30,424 nucleotides of DNA, taken from NCBI RefSeq assembly GCF_000315625.1, contig NW_005434531.1, positions 3,292 through 33,715 on the forward strand. The letters are read 5' to 3'. Under the pieces are notes generated by a model. That model was not told the DNA's origin, did not search any database, and saw nothing but the letters and a program-made list of their open reading frames with translations. Made by a program: the position numbers and the translations under genes. Positions 14,331 to 23,633 of this stretch are shown one piece after another. Each line of letters starts with the position of its first letter. Positions within the stretch are counted from its first letter, which is position 1. Origin of the DNA: Guillardia theta CCMP2712 (taxonomy: Eukaryota; Cryptophyceae; Pyrenomonadales; Geminigeraceae).

Positions 14331-17300
14331 TCAGACGGGATGGTTAAGTTTAAGAATCTCTTCCTCACGCTCTTCTTCTCCTGCCTCGCAGCTTGCACAA
14401 ACCTGTTGGAAAATGTTGAGGGAGAGCAAGAGTTGGGAAATTATTACCTCTCTCCTGCTCCAAGTGCTCCTCCAATGCTCTCTTCGTGTAGCACAGCCGC
14501 AGCATGTCGTTCTACATCGCAGCGTGAGGAGGAGGAGGGGGAAGAGCGACCGAGGGACCTGTCGGGCAGCTGCGATGATGGCAGCTCGAGCAACGGAGAT
14601 GAGCTGAGCAACAGAGAGAGACTCGTCAAGCTCGTCTGAGCGCGTCAGCTGTCGCATAGCATCCTGATCCTGCTCGAGCTCTTAAATCCCAGTCGCCTAG
14701 AGGAGAGGAAGGAGGAAGGAGAGAGCAAGGAGCAGAAGCAAACAGGATGAAAAGAGAATTCAGGGGTGCGGTACCTCCATGTCGAGTCCTTGCAAGCACT
14801 GCATGAAGATTTCTTCTCTGCTCGTCTTGTCCGGCATCGGCAGCTCGACCTGCAGGAGGATCAGCAGCAAGCGTCTCCTCCTTCTCCCCTACAGTCTCGT
14901 CAAACCGTCCGGGTCGCAGAAGAGCTTCATCAAGCATGCTCTTGTCCCTCACACAGCCTGCGGTGCTTCAGCCGCACCCTCAGCTCTCCTCGTCTACCTA
15001 TGAGCACAACATGCCCACCTCCCCCGCTCACTCCGTCCATCTCCTGCGTCCCCGTCAAGACCATCCGAGCAACTCGTCGCTTACATTGAGAAGGGTGCTA
15101 AGGACGCGAGCCTCCACGCCCTGAGCCTGAACAACAGGATGAACAAGTCGCAGCAAGAGCATCGGTAGACCTGCTGCTCGCCTTGCTGCAGGGAGCGCTT
15201 GATCGCGACAGCGTCAAGCTGGTCCAGTACGACTATCTCACGCTCAGAGGATGAGAGGAGATGTGAGAGTTGTCGTACCTACGCAAGGAGAGAGCTCGCG
15301 AGCTTCTTGGAAAACTTGCTTGACCTTGTTGGTATGGTTACCATCCACCACTCCTTCCCCCTTCCTTCCCCCCTCCCTCAGGACTCACCGCAGCTTCGCT
15401 CTCTCCTAGGAATGGCTTGAGAAGCGTGGGAGCCTGCGAGTACCTCAGCAGCAAGTAGAGTTGCATTAAATGCGGTCTAGGAGGAAGGGAAGAGAAGGCG
15501 AGGGGAGGGGAGGACAAAGCTAGGAAGATGACGAGGATCAGAATGGGGGAAACAGCGACAAACCTTCACAAAGATGTTCGCACAAGGACAAGCACTTGCA
15601 AGTGAGCTCGCTAGAAAGGTTTTCCCGCAACCCTGTGCATTGCTGAGGAGCCTCAAGATGTGGAGGGCCAGGAGGGCAGCAGAGGCAGGAAGGATGATAG
15701 CAGGGGAAGCAGGGGCAGTAGTATCTTTCTCACGCTGGGCCCTGCAAGGAGGAGACCGCGAATGGGCTCGACGCCGAGCCTCTTGAACTTGGCAGGGTGA
15801 ACGATCGGATCCAAAACCTGAAATAGCAGAATGAGCAGCTTCCTCCTCCTCCTCCTCCTCCCTCCCCTCCCCCCCCCCCCCCCCCCCGCCTCATACCTTC
15901 TCATCCTCCTCCTCTCACTCACCAGGTTCTGCATCCTCCGCCGAATCGCCTCGTATCCCTTCACCTCCTCCCAGGTCGCCGCGGCGTCTGGATGACTGTC
16001 AGTGTGACTTACAGGGGCGGCGACTATCACCAACTCGTCCGAAACCAGAGGAGACGTGCGAGCCGCTGCAGACTGAGAGCTTGCGCATGCCCTCACTCCA
16101 TCCTCCAACCCACAGGTCTGCATTGCTGGGCGCTTCCTCCTCTGCTCTTCCTGCCGTCACGTGGCCCGTTGCTTGCCCTGGGATCTGGTGAGGGCGGGAG
16201 GGTTGAGCTCACAAGGACCTGAGCTGAGTGAGTTCATTGCGTACCGATGGAGGATGTTCATGTGCGACATGCCGAAGCCATGCGAGAGCTGACGGCATGA
16301 CGTCACCAGGCAGACGCAGCGAGATCATCCCACCGCAGCCGCTGCCTGGAGCGAGGCCTCGTCGACTGGACTTGCGCTGCTGGCGTGTGAGATGCTGGGG
16401 ATGTGAGCAGAAGCGATGCTTCTCAACGCTGCTTGAACTCTGTGAAGAAAGACATGGATGGCTGTCAATCACCTTCCTCCCGATGGTGAGAATGGATTGC
16501 CCGCAGAGTTATGATGTCCTCAAGTCCACAAGCTCTGCCATCTCCAAGTCAATCACCATCTCATCTTGTTGCTCTTAGACGACCTTCTCGCCCAGAAAGG
16601 TATGGAGTCCGTGGTGTTTGAGCTAGCTATGATACAACAACTCTGACTGGTGAGCAATACAGGATAAAACAACAATCAGTTGACTCCGAGCAAGTCCATT
16701 GATATCACCTGTTCCCTTGTCTGGGCCTGGTACGGATGAGAGACATCAATGAATTTGACACTGACTGTTGTATCAACGTCCCTCTGTCTTCGTGATCTGG
16801 CATGAGAATTACATCCCTTGAAAACGATTGATTCATGTGTTGCTACCAAACAAAAGATGAAGATCGTCAATGATCAATGTTGCTCCTGCTCATCAGATTT
16901 CACTCCGACTTCAATCATATCACCGTTTCCTCACCGTCCCCAACTTCGAAGCTCTTGAGATAGTCTGATATTCTGTCGTAGTCGTCGACCAAACCTCCCC
17001 TCTGCATGTCCAAGTCAGAACAATCGTTTCACATCGCAAGCACATTTCCATCGAATGAAGCAGCAAGTCCCCACCATCGATCATGATGCACTTGAACTGC
17101 AGGTTGTCAGAGCTCACCAAGTGTTTGCATCTTTCTCACCCCACATCGCTTTACTGCCCAATCAATGACTCTCAGAATCGAAGTCTTCCCAAATCCATTC
17201 CTTGCGCAGATAAGAAGTCCTCTCGGAACAAGGTGATTGTAGTTCATTCCCTTCGGCTCAACTCATTTTCAGCGTCGTCTCATTCCCGCTTACCTTGCTT

Positions 17301-18406
17301 GCTTTGCCTGTGGCGTCGATTTCTGGGATTTTCTTTCCTGGGACTACAAGGAAAGGTTACAAAAAGTCGTAGAGTGACTTCTGCATTCTTACTAGTTGAT
17401 GTCATGAATAAGTTCGAAATAGAATGGGCGATTTGGTGAGCATGAGTTTGTGGAAGCCAATTGTTCTCGTTCATCAGAATAGACGATGTCTGTGTTCCTT
17501 TACACACACAATGAGACATCAAAGTGATGTTTTTACCATGTCCCTCAGTTCGCATTTCCTGCTCCATGACAGCTGCCCTTCATTCCCTTTCCCGTTGAGG
17601 TTGAACTTGCATCCCAAAGCAAATGTGAAGCATTCGCGGTCTCCGAAGGAGTTGTAGTCGAAGTCACCTACTTGACTTGCAATCTTTGAGGAGAGGGGGA
17701 AGGACGAGAGAGAGAATGTGAGAAAAGGAGAAGGAGAAGAAGGAAAAAGTGTTAGAAGCGAAGAGAAGGAGATACGTCAGAAGAAAAACGAAAAGACATG
17801 CAAACATCAAACATGAGTTACCGTATGCAATCGCAAGAATCGCAAAGTTGAGGTCCCTGATACCCCAGGTAATGGGATGTAGGAGTCCTTTGTTACAGTC
17901 ATTCCCCACAATGTCTTTTGCACAAACTCGTCAAACCTGGTAATACATGTGTCAGCATCTGATTAGAAACTGACAAGACAACGACCATAATGTCGATTGT
18001 GAATGTTTCACTTGATGGAACTTGTCGGATGACACCTCCTCGAAGACTACTTCAAAGTTTGAATCTACAACTGTTTGCTGCAACAATCGCTCAACCGACA
18101 CCCCCGACCCTTCCTGCTCTATTGGTGAGGAACCTTAGTAGTCGTAAAGGCTTCCTGACCTTCATTTCAAGAAGTAGCAGAGCTGAAGGATGTAGCGCGA
18201 TCCATGGTTCTGATGCAGAAGATTCTCCCACATCCGTGGGCATTAGGGCACACGAAATCGATTTTCCGTTCTGTGGGTTCTTGATACTTACGTAATCCAG
18301 AGGCTTCAATTGTAGCAACATCATATTCGTCAAGGTCATCCTGACATCTAAACGTTGAAAGCATCTCACACAATTGATTCACATAGTCGTCAAGGATCTT
18401 TATCAA
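14331..18406 (-). CDS. Double AAA+ ATPase (type II), family not assigned; D2 Walker B altered
   Basis: Many-exon minus-strand gene. Outer boundaries are approximate; a likely start is the ATG of MLSTFRCQDDLDEYDVATIE near 18360, and the stop near 14331 is uncertain. N-terminal exons (17600-18400) have no domain I recognise (FDEFVQKTLWGMTV; GDFDYNSFGDRECFTFAL). First AAA module: PRGLLICARNGFGKTSILRV (about 17160-17220, Walker A with Ala in place of the first Gly) and TLIIDDLHLLFGSN (about 16830-16870, Walker B with DD). Second module: TWEEVKGYEAIRRRMQNLV, DPIVHPAKFKRLGVEPIRGL, GPS|GCGKTFLASSL (Walker A split by an intron), LKPFLGESEAA, VKQVFQEARELSPC, REIVVLDQLDAVAIKR (Walker B with Gln for Glu), EMDGVSGGGGHVVLI, LDEALLRPGRFDET (Arg finger region), VELPMPDKTSREEIF. 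The layout suits AFG2/SPATA5, NVL, PEX1/PEX6 or CDC48 relatives. The degenerate first site recalls PEX1, but that is only a guess. Confidence 0.72.
15869..15887 (+). repeat. Run of 19 C in an AAA-gene intron
   Basis: A homopolymer of 19 C follows a CCT repeat inside the intron between the QNLV and LDPIVHP exons of the AAA+ gene. Its true length is uncertain because such runs sequence badly. Confidence 0.9.
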
Positions 18407-18410
18407 ATTC

Positions 18411-18510
18411 CTCTATTTCCTCTTCCTCCTCCTCCCCCTCCCCCTCCTTCTTCCCCCCTCCTCCTCCTCCTCCTCCACCACCTCCTCCTCTGCCTCCTCC
18501 TGCTCATCAT
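18411..18510 (+). repeat. Pyrimidine tract copied beside the assembly gap
   Basis: CTCCCCCTCCTTCTTCCCCC followed by a CTC-repeat occurs here and again directly after the N gap (from 19124). The tract ends in ATCACAG, so it could be the end of an intron before the DUF3638-like exon. Confidence 0.7.
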
Positions 18511-18518
18511 CACAGCTA

Positions 18519-19020
18519 TTGATGATCGAGTCCCCTTGGAGCGTCAAGAGCCTCCTCGACCTCATCTCCAGCAGCTCGGACCCGCAGTATCACGCGCTCA
18601 TCGACACCGGCGCCCTGATCACAGGCATGACGAACCTGGAGGTGGCGAGCTATCTGATCGAGGCCGGACTCAGCTGGGCAGAGGGAGTGGTGTTCCTCGA
18701 TGAGCTGGATAGGAAGATGATCCTGCTGAGGGACGGGCACAAGGTAGTGCCCCTGAACCAGTGCGACATCCACAAGGCAAGAAGGTTCGCCTTCTACGAT
18801 CAGGTTCACACCACAGGGATGGACATACAGCACTGCCTCAACGCCAAGGCCGTCCTCACCCTCGGCAAGGACATGACCTTCCGCGACTACGCGCAGGGGG
18901 CGTACAGGATGCGAGGGATCGGGATGGGGCAGACGATCCCACCTTTTCGTCATCCCCGAAGTGCAGCAGCTGATCGACGACAATCTCAAGGTCGGTCAAG
19001 TCGCAGAATCAGCAGGAGGA
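18519..19020 (+). pseudogene. Partial, frameshifted DUF3638-family fragment
   Basis: The translation (HALIDTGALITGMTN; GVVFLDELDRKMILLRDG; RRFAFYDQVHTTGMDI; AVLTLGKDMTFRDYAQGAYR; MRGIGMGQTI; LFVIPEVQQLIDDNL) matches the conserved C-terminal block of the very large DUF3638/DUF3645 proteins of protists and fungi. Such proteins are usually thousands of residues long, yet only about 165 codons are present. Upstream lies the 5' end of the opposite-strand AAA+ gene, so the rest of the protein is missing. At the CCC run 18938-18940 one extra base is needed to explain the switch from GMGQTI to HLFVIPEV, and the fragment runs into the gap at 19024. This may be a true remnant, a piece of a gene misplaced by assembly, or one exon of a gene whose other exons lie elsewhere. 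The function of the family is not well established. Confidence 0.75.
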
Positions 19021-19023
19021 GAA

Positions 19024-19123
19024 NNNNNNNNNNNNNNNNNNNNNNNNNNNNNNNNNNNNNNNNNNNNNNNNNNNNNNNNNNNNNNNNNNNNNNNNNNNNN
19101 NNNNNNNNNNNNNNNNNNNNNNN
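19024..19123. other. Assembly gap of 100 N
   Basis: Exactly 100 undetermined bases, the usual placeholder for a gap of unknown size. It lies between the DUF3638-like fragment and a pyrimidine/CAT simple-repeat tract, which probably caused the break. Confidence 0.99.
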
Positions 19124-19232
19124 CTCCCCCTCCTTCTTCCCCCCTCCTCCTCCTCCTCCTCCTCTCCTCCTCCTCCTCCTCTCCTCCTTATCATCATCAT
19201 CCTTATCATCATCATCATCATCATCATCCTTC

Positions 19233-19326
<94 letters not shown>

Positions 19327-19378
19327 TATCATCATCATCATCCTTTTCATCATCATCATCATCATCTCCAGCCTCCTC
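19124..19378 (+). repeat. CCT tract followed by a long CAT trinucleotide repeat
   Basis: A CTC/CCT tract (19124-19190) passes into (ATC)n from about 19190 to 19375, with a few CCTT interruptions. The poly-Asp, poly-His, poly-Ser and poly-Met frames it opens are artefacts of the repeat. Confidence 0.95.
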
Positions 19379-19638
19379 CTCCTCCATCACCTTCGCTCTT
19401 TTCGGGTCCTCCCTGTGCCACCGCCCGATAAGCCATGGCTGGACGGATCTCGTTACCACCCAACCCCCCCTTGTTGCTGTCATACGATCCCAGCCGTTTA
19501 GGTGCCTTTCTTGGAGATTCGAAGGTCGGGTGGGTAACCCCACCCTCCTTTCTTCAATCTAAAATGGGGTGGACAGTTGAAGTGGGTAGGGCACGTGTAG
19601 TTGGATGATGGTGGCCACCCAGCTTGTAAATGCGGTAG

Positions 19639-19682
<44 letters not shown>

Positions 19683-19733
19683 AAAGGAAGAGGAGGAAGA
19701 GGAGGAAGAGGAGGAACACTTCCATCGCTAGGT
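19379..19733 (+). other. Intergenic/5' region of the S1 protein gene
   Basis: No gene is seen. The stretch contains an inverted repeat GGGTGGG-TAA-CCCCACCC at 19528-19545, a GGGGTGG/GGGTAGG motif pair near 19566-19590, and a GAGGAC hexamer repeat (19636-19682) followed by GAGGAA units. The reading frame of the next gene is open back to 19605, but that extension is only the Arg-Gly reading of the repeat. Confidence 0.5.
19636..19682 (+). repeat. GAGGAC hexamer repeat upstream of the S1 gene
   Basis: About seven perfect GAGGAC units end some 50 nt before the preferred start codon at 19734. Read in the gene's frame they would encode Arg-Gly pairs. Confidence 0.9.
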
Positions 19734-22196
19734 ATGCTAGGTGTCCTGGTGTTCCTAGGAGCATTCGGAACAACAGAAACGCTCGGGGCTTCTGCATTCA
19801 CCTTTTCGGGGGACGTCTCCGTAGCCGCCGCCTTCGTCCCTCAATGTCGCTGGTCTCTGCCGAGAGCTGCCGGTCGAGGAGTCTGCCATGTTCCTGTAAG
19901 CAAGATCAGCCTTGCACGCGAGCAGCAAATAGTCACAATGAGAGTGGGAGCGGTCAGGAGCGAAGGGGTTGGTCAGGCAGAACAACAGACAGATCATGAA
20001 CAATTCAAGTACTGGAAAGGAGACAAGCCGCTCCCTCGCATGAAGCGAACTGAAGAGCTTCGAGAGCTTGAGAGAATATGCAGGTGAGAAAATAAACAAA
20101 CTCTTTGATGATGGGCTGATTGTTCGTTGAAAGGTATCTACTTCGCGAGTATGAAGGATATGAAGACCTTCCCTTTACTGATAGCGAGATTGAAGGACAG
20201 GTGAAGCAACATCTCAGAGGTTTTCTCTCACCTCTTTGCAATCAGATCATAAGACTCACCAAAGAAGTGTGGATCAAGTTCTTGGAGCAGGAGAAAGTTG
20301 TAGGTGAGGCAACCCGACATGCCTCCCGGCCTCAATTGACTCTTGGTAGACCATGGCAAAGATCCAATGAGACAACCAAAAGAAATGCGCGACAAATTCT
20401 TGAATCTCGTGAAAGCAAAAGGACAAGAAAGACTTCTGGCCACAAGGGAGGAGGCAGAGGCTGCGATCATGTCTTTCTGCTCGAACCGAAACGAACGATC
20501 GATTCAGCGCAGTCTGTCCTATGTTCAGAAAATTGCAACTGACTTTGCAACATTCTGGGGAGAGGCACAACTGGAGAAGGTAGTTAAAGAGTATTGCAGC
20601 GGATTGTGTTTGCTGATTCATTTCTTGCCCTGGTCAGGTCTTGGCGGAAACAAGCTATACCCCAGCATTGGAAGCAGCGGCAAAGCGAAATTCAACCGTA
20701 AAGAATGCTATCATTGCCTGCGCAATCTTGTCCGAATACATGAGAATGAGCGACGCAGTCAGCAAGTTTTTAGGGAAAGAGAATTTGTTGTCTAGCGATT
20801 GGAAGCCAGAAGAGTGCAGCTACCAGGAGTTCGAGACTCGAAAGATTGCGCAGTACGAGCGTTTCCGTGCGTATCTGGAGCAAAAGGGTCTGGAGCAGAG
20901 CGAGGCAAAGAACGAGCTTGGGAGCCAATTCAAAGTTGGACAGATTGTAGATTGTGAGGTAAAGTCCAAGGGACCGATCGGCTACATAGTAAGAGTGGAA
21001 GGAGAGCACGATGGCCTGGTCTACTACTCCGATATCTTCGACGAGCCTCCGGTCATCGGCGAGGTGATTGAGGGGTGGGTCCTCAAGGTAGAACGAGCTT
21101 TGTCTCTCCTTCCTTCGCCTGACGCATGCTGCAGGTACGCGAGGACGGCAAGCTGGACGTGACGCTGAGGCCCCCGGGGGCCAAGGCGAAGATCTCCGAT
21201 GGGGTGGAACGAATCCTGGAGGTGCTGAACAAGGGGAAAGGCAGGCTGAGCCTCGGAGACAAGAGCAACCCAAAAGAGATTTATGCCAAGTTGGGGATGT
21301 CGAAGAAAGTCTTTAAGGAGGCGATAGGGCACATGTACAAGAAGAGGATGTTGTTGCTTGAACCCACTCAGATCAGATTGCAACCAGCTGATATGTGGCT
21401 CACTGGAGTCCAGATGACAAAGAAAGAAATGATCTCAGAGATGAAGGAAAAGAAAACCTCAGCCGAGAAGATGAAGTCGGAATCAAAGGCCGTTCCAGGC
21501 AGGGGAAAGCCTGCTGCTATGACGTCTGCGAGTCACGCTGCTGGGAAGAGCAATTCTGTTGAAGTTGCAGCAAATGAGCTGAGTGGAGAGACCGCGCGCC
21601 GCAGGTCCGAAGTTATGAAGAACTTGAACGAGGACATCGAATGGAAGAAGAAAGAGGCTGCGGAGCGGTTAAGGCAGATGAAGGAACAGGTAAGCAAGCA
21701 AGCTCTTCCCTGTCTTGGTCTCATGCTTGTGCAGATGGCGAGAGAGAGAGAAAAGCAGAAGGAGATCTGGGAAGAGGAACGGCAAGCGCTGGATCCTCGT
21801 GAGAAGGAGCGAAGAAAGCAGCTCCTTGCTACCTCAGGCAAGGGCAAGAACGGAGGACTGAAGGCGACGCTGGAGAAGCTGCGAGCGTCGAAGCAGCAGT
21901 CGGTCGCAAAGGCTCAAGGAAGTTCGCAGGAAGGCAGCGAAGCAGCTCGAGAATCTCCGCCTTCAGAGCAGAGGGCCGCGACCAAGTCGAACAGAATGAG
22001 CCGGCTCACTGCGACTGAGGTGAGGCAGGGCCTGACTTGAAGTCCTCCTCCTCCTTTTTGCTCGTGCATGCCGCAAGAGGATCTCAGTGTGACTTGTTGC
22101 CAGGTGGCTGACATCGGAGCGGCGGTAGAGGATGCGATCAGGAACCCGCACAACATAGTAGCGAAGAGGAGCAGCACAGACGTCGTTTTGGGTTGA
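19734..22196 (+). CDS. Plastid-targeted S1/winged-helix RNA-binding protein, CvfB-like
   Basis: Seven exons join in frame to 710 residues: 19734-20083, 20134-20303, 20350-20579, 20638-21087, 21135-21689, 21735-22019, 22104-22196. The start at 19734 gives a 21-residue hydrophobic signal peptide ending GASA|FTF, the ASAF-type plastid motif; an upstream in-frame ATG at 19605 would only add an Arg-Gly repeat. Residues 22-90 form an Arg/Ser-rich transit region. Residues 110-340 are helical and not recognised. An S1/OB domain begins near 349 (FKVGQIVDCEVKSKGPIGYI) and is followed by DGKLDVTLRPPG and a winged helix (about 415-475) with DKSNPKEIYAKLGMSKKVFK, the hallmark of bacterial CvfB/YitL proteins. 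The C-terminal third is a charged Lys/Glu coiled region. The 45-nt intron at 21690-21734 is a multiple of three and open, so retention would add 15 residues. Role in plastid RNA handling is inferred. Confidence 0.82.
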
Positions 22197-22649
22197 GAGC
22201 AGGACCAAGAGGTGCAGCTGAGAGGAGAGGAGAGGAGAGGAGAGGAGAGGAGAGCGTTCATATGTACATTGGCATCCTTTTTATTCATTTGTAAACATAC
22301 AAAACCAACTTAGCCGGCCAGTGCATCAGCAGCAGAAGCTACGACGACTTGTTGCATGTTCAAATCTTGCCGACATTGAAATGTTGCATATCAGTTTGAC
22401 GTGGTTGCAATCGGAAGGCGCCTGGACGTCTTGAGCAACTGGTGAATCGACAGGCACAAGTGAGGGGGTGGGGGTAGTGGTAGCGCGCGAATATGAGCAT
22501 ACGGGGGGTAGTTTTCCTCTTTGATGATGGGGGTAGGGGTCATGCTGTAGTCAAACAAGGTGTTAAAAAAAAGCTCTACGAGGGATAGAAAGTCAGCCGG
22601 GCAAACAAACGAGAGGAAGAGAGAGCGAGAGAGCGAGAGCGAGAGCGAG

Positions 22650-22692
<43 letters not shown>

Positions 22693-22783
22693 CAGAGACA
22701 GAGACAGAGACAGAGGAGGAGAGGAGAGGGGAGAAGGAAGCAAGAAACTTGAAATCACATCTTCCAGCAAGAATTTTCATGCA
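22197..22783. other. Intergenic region with several simple repeats
   Basis: Contains a GGAGA pentamer array (about 22214-22254), GGGGTGGGGGTAG-type motifs (22464-22480, 22500-22512, 22529-22542), a GAGAGC array, and AGGGAC (about 7 copies, 22650-22692) passing into AGAGAC. No conserved gene is visible. Confidence 0.6.
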
Positions 22784-22939
22784 ATGGGTGCTGCGTGCAT
22801 GGGTGCGAGCTATGCTCATGAAGCGATGATAGCAGGGGCTACCCTCGCCCTTGGATTCACTCCTACCGTCGTTGAGAGGAAGCACAAGAAGTTCAAACCA
22901 AAAAAAGGTCCGCAAAAGGAAGAGGCAAATACAGGAGCA

Positions 22940-22986
<47 letters not shown>

Positions 22987-23569
22987 AGGAGCAGGAGGAG
23001 GGGTTGGGAAGGAAGCCGGGGAACGAGCTGATGCTGGGATTGGAAAGGGGGATGGAGATATCACGGGTGGTAAAAGTAAGCAAGGGAGAGGGCAATTCGA
23101 AAAATGTTTCAACCATACAGATTCAAACTTGCATGGAGTTCGACGTCGAGGAGGCAACAGTGCTCTTGGCGATGCTCCCACCTTGAATCGCCGTCGGAGT
23201 CGCTCGCTGAGTGACCTGAGTGACGCGTTCGAGGAGGAGGCGCGCGCCACGGAGACTCCGGTGGAGCAGGGAGGTGTGCGACGCCTTCAAGGCCCTGAGA
23301 AGCAGAAGGAAGCAAGAGGCCCCCACCGATACGACGCCATCCTCAGCAAGAGCAGCATCGATGACAACCTGCACTTCGTCACCACCCGCGAGCACAGCGG
23401 TGGTTGGTCGAAGCGGCTTGGGAATCGACAATTAGCGAATCAGCTGGACTTCTTGCGAAACAGCTTGGAAGAGAGAGAGATCCTCAAGGCGATGAATGGA
23501 GGAGGGAAGAAGTCAGGCAAGCAGGACAAGAAGCAGGGAGGATCTAAGGAGACAGTGTTGCACCTGTGA
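22784..23569 (+). CDS. Unrecognised protein with Gly-Ala repeat
   Basis: An open frame of 261 codons ends in TGA at 23567-23569, followed by AATAAA at 23585-23590. Residues about 50-71 are a pure Gly-Ala tract encoded by GGAGCC hexamers (about 22937-22990). The C-terminal part (about 140-261) looks protein-like: RSRSLSDLSDAFEEEARAT, HRYDAILSKSSIDDNLHFV, NQLDFLRNSLEEREILKAMN, then a Lys-rich tail. Other frames over 22851-23186 and 23220-23435 also have plausible stretches (CMEFDVEEATVLLAML; REVCDAFKALRSRRKQEAP), so the real product may be spliced or use another frame in its first half. I do not recognise a family. Confidence 0.45.
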
Positions 23570-23633
23570 GAGGAGCTAAAGGAGAATAAACCACAGACCC
23601 ATCGTTGTTCATTATAACTCTTACATTCACTCT

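Noticed and set aside
18986-19543. Poly-Asp, poly-Met, poly-His and poly-Ser frames around the gap
   Set aside because: They are translations of the ATC/CCT simple repeats and cross the N gap.
22851-23186. Overlapping frame with Pro-Glu repeats as a separate gene
   Set aside because: It shares the hexamer repeat with the Gly-Ala frame and stops early; it is kept only as a caveat for the first half of that gene.
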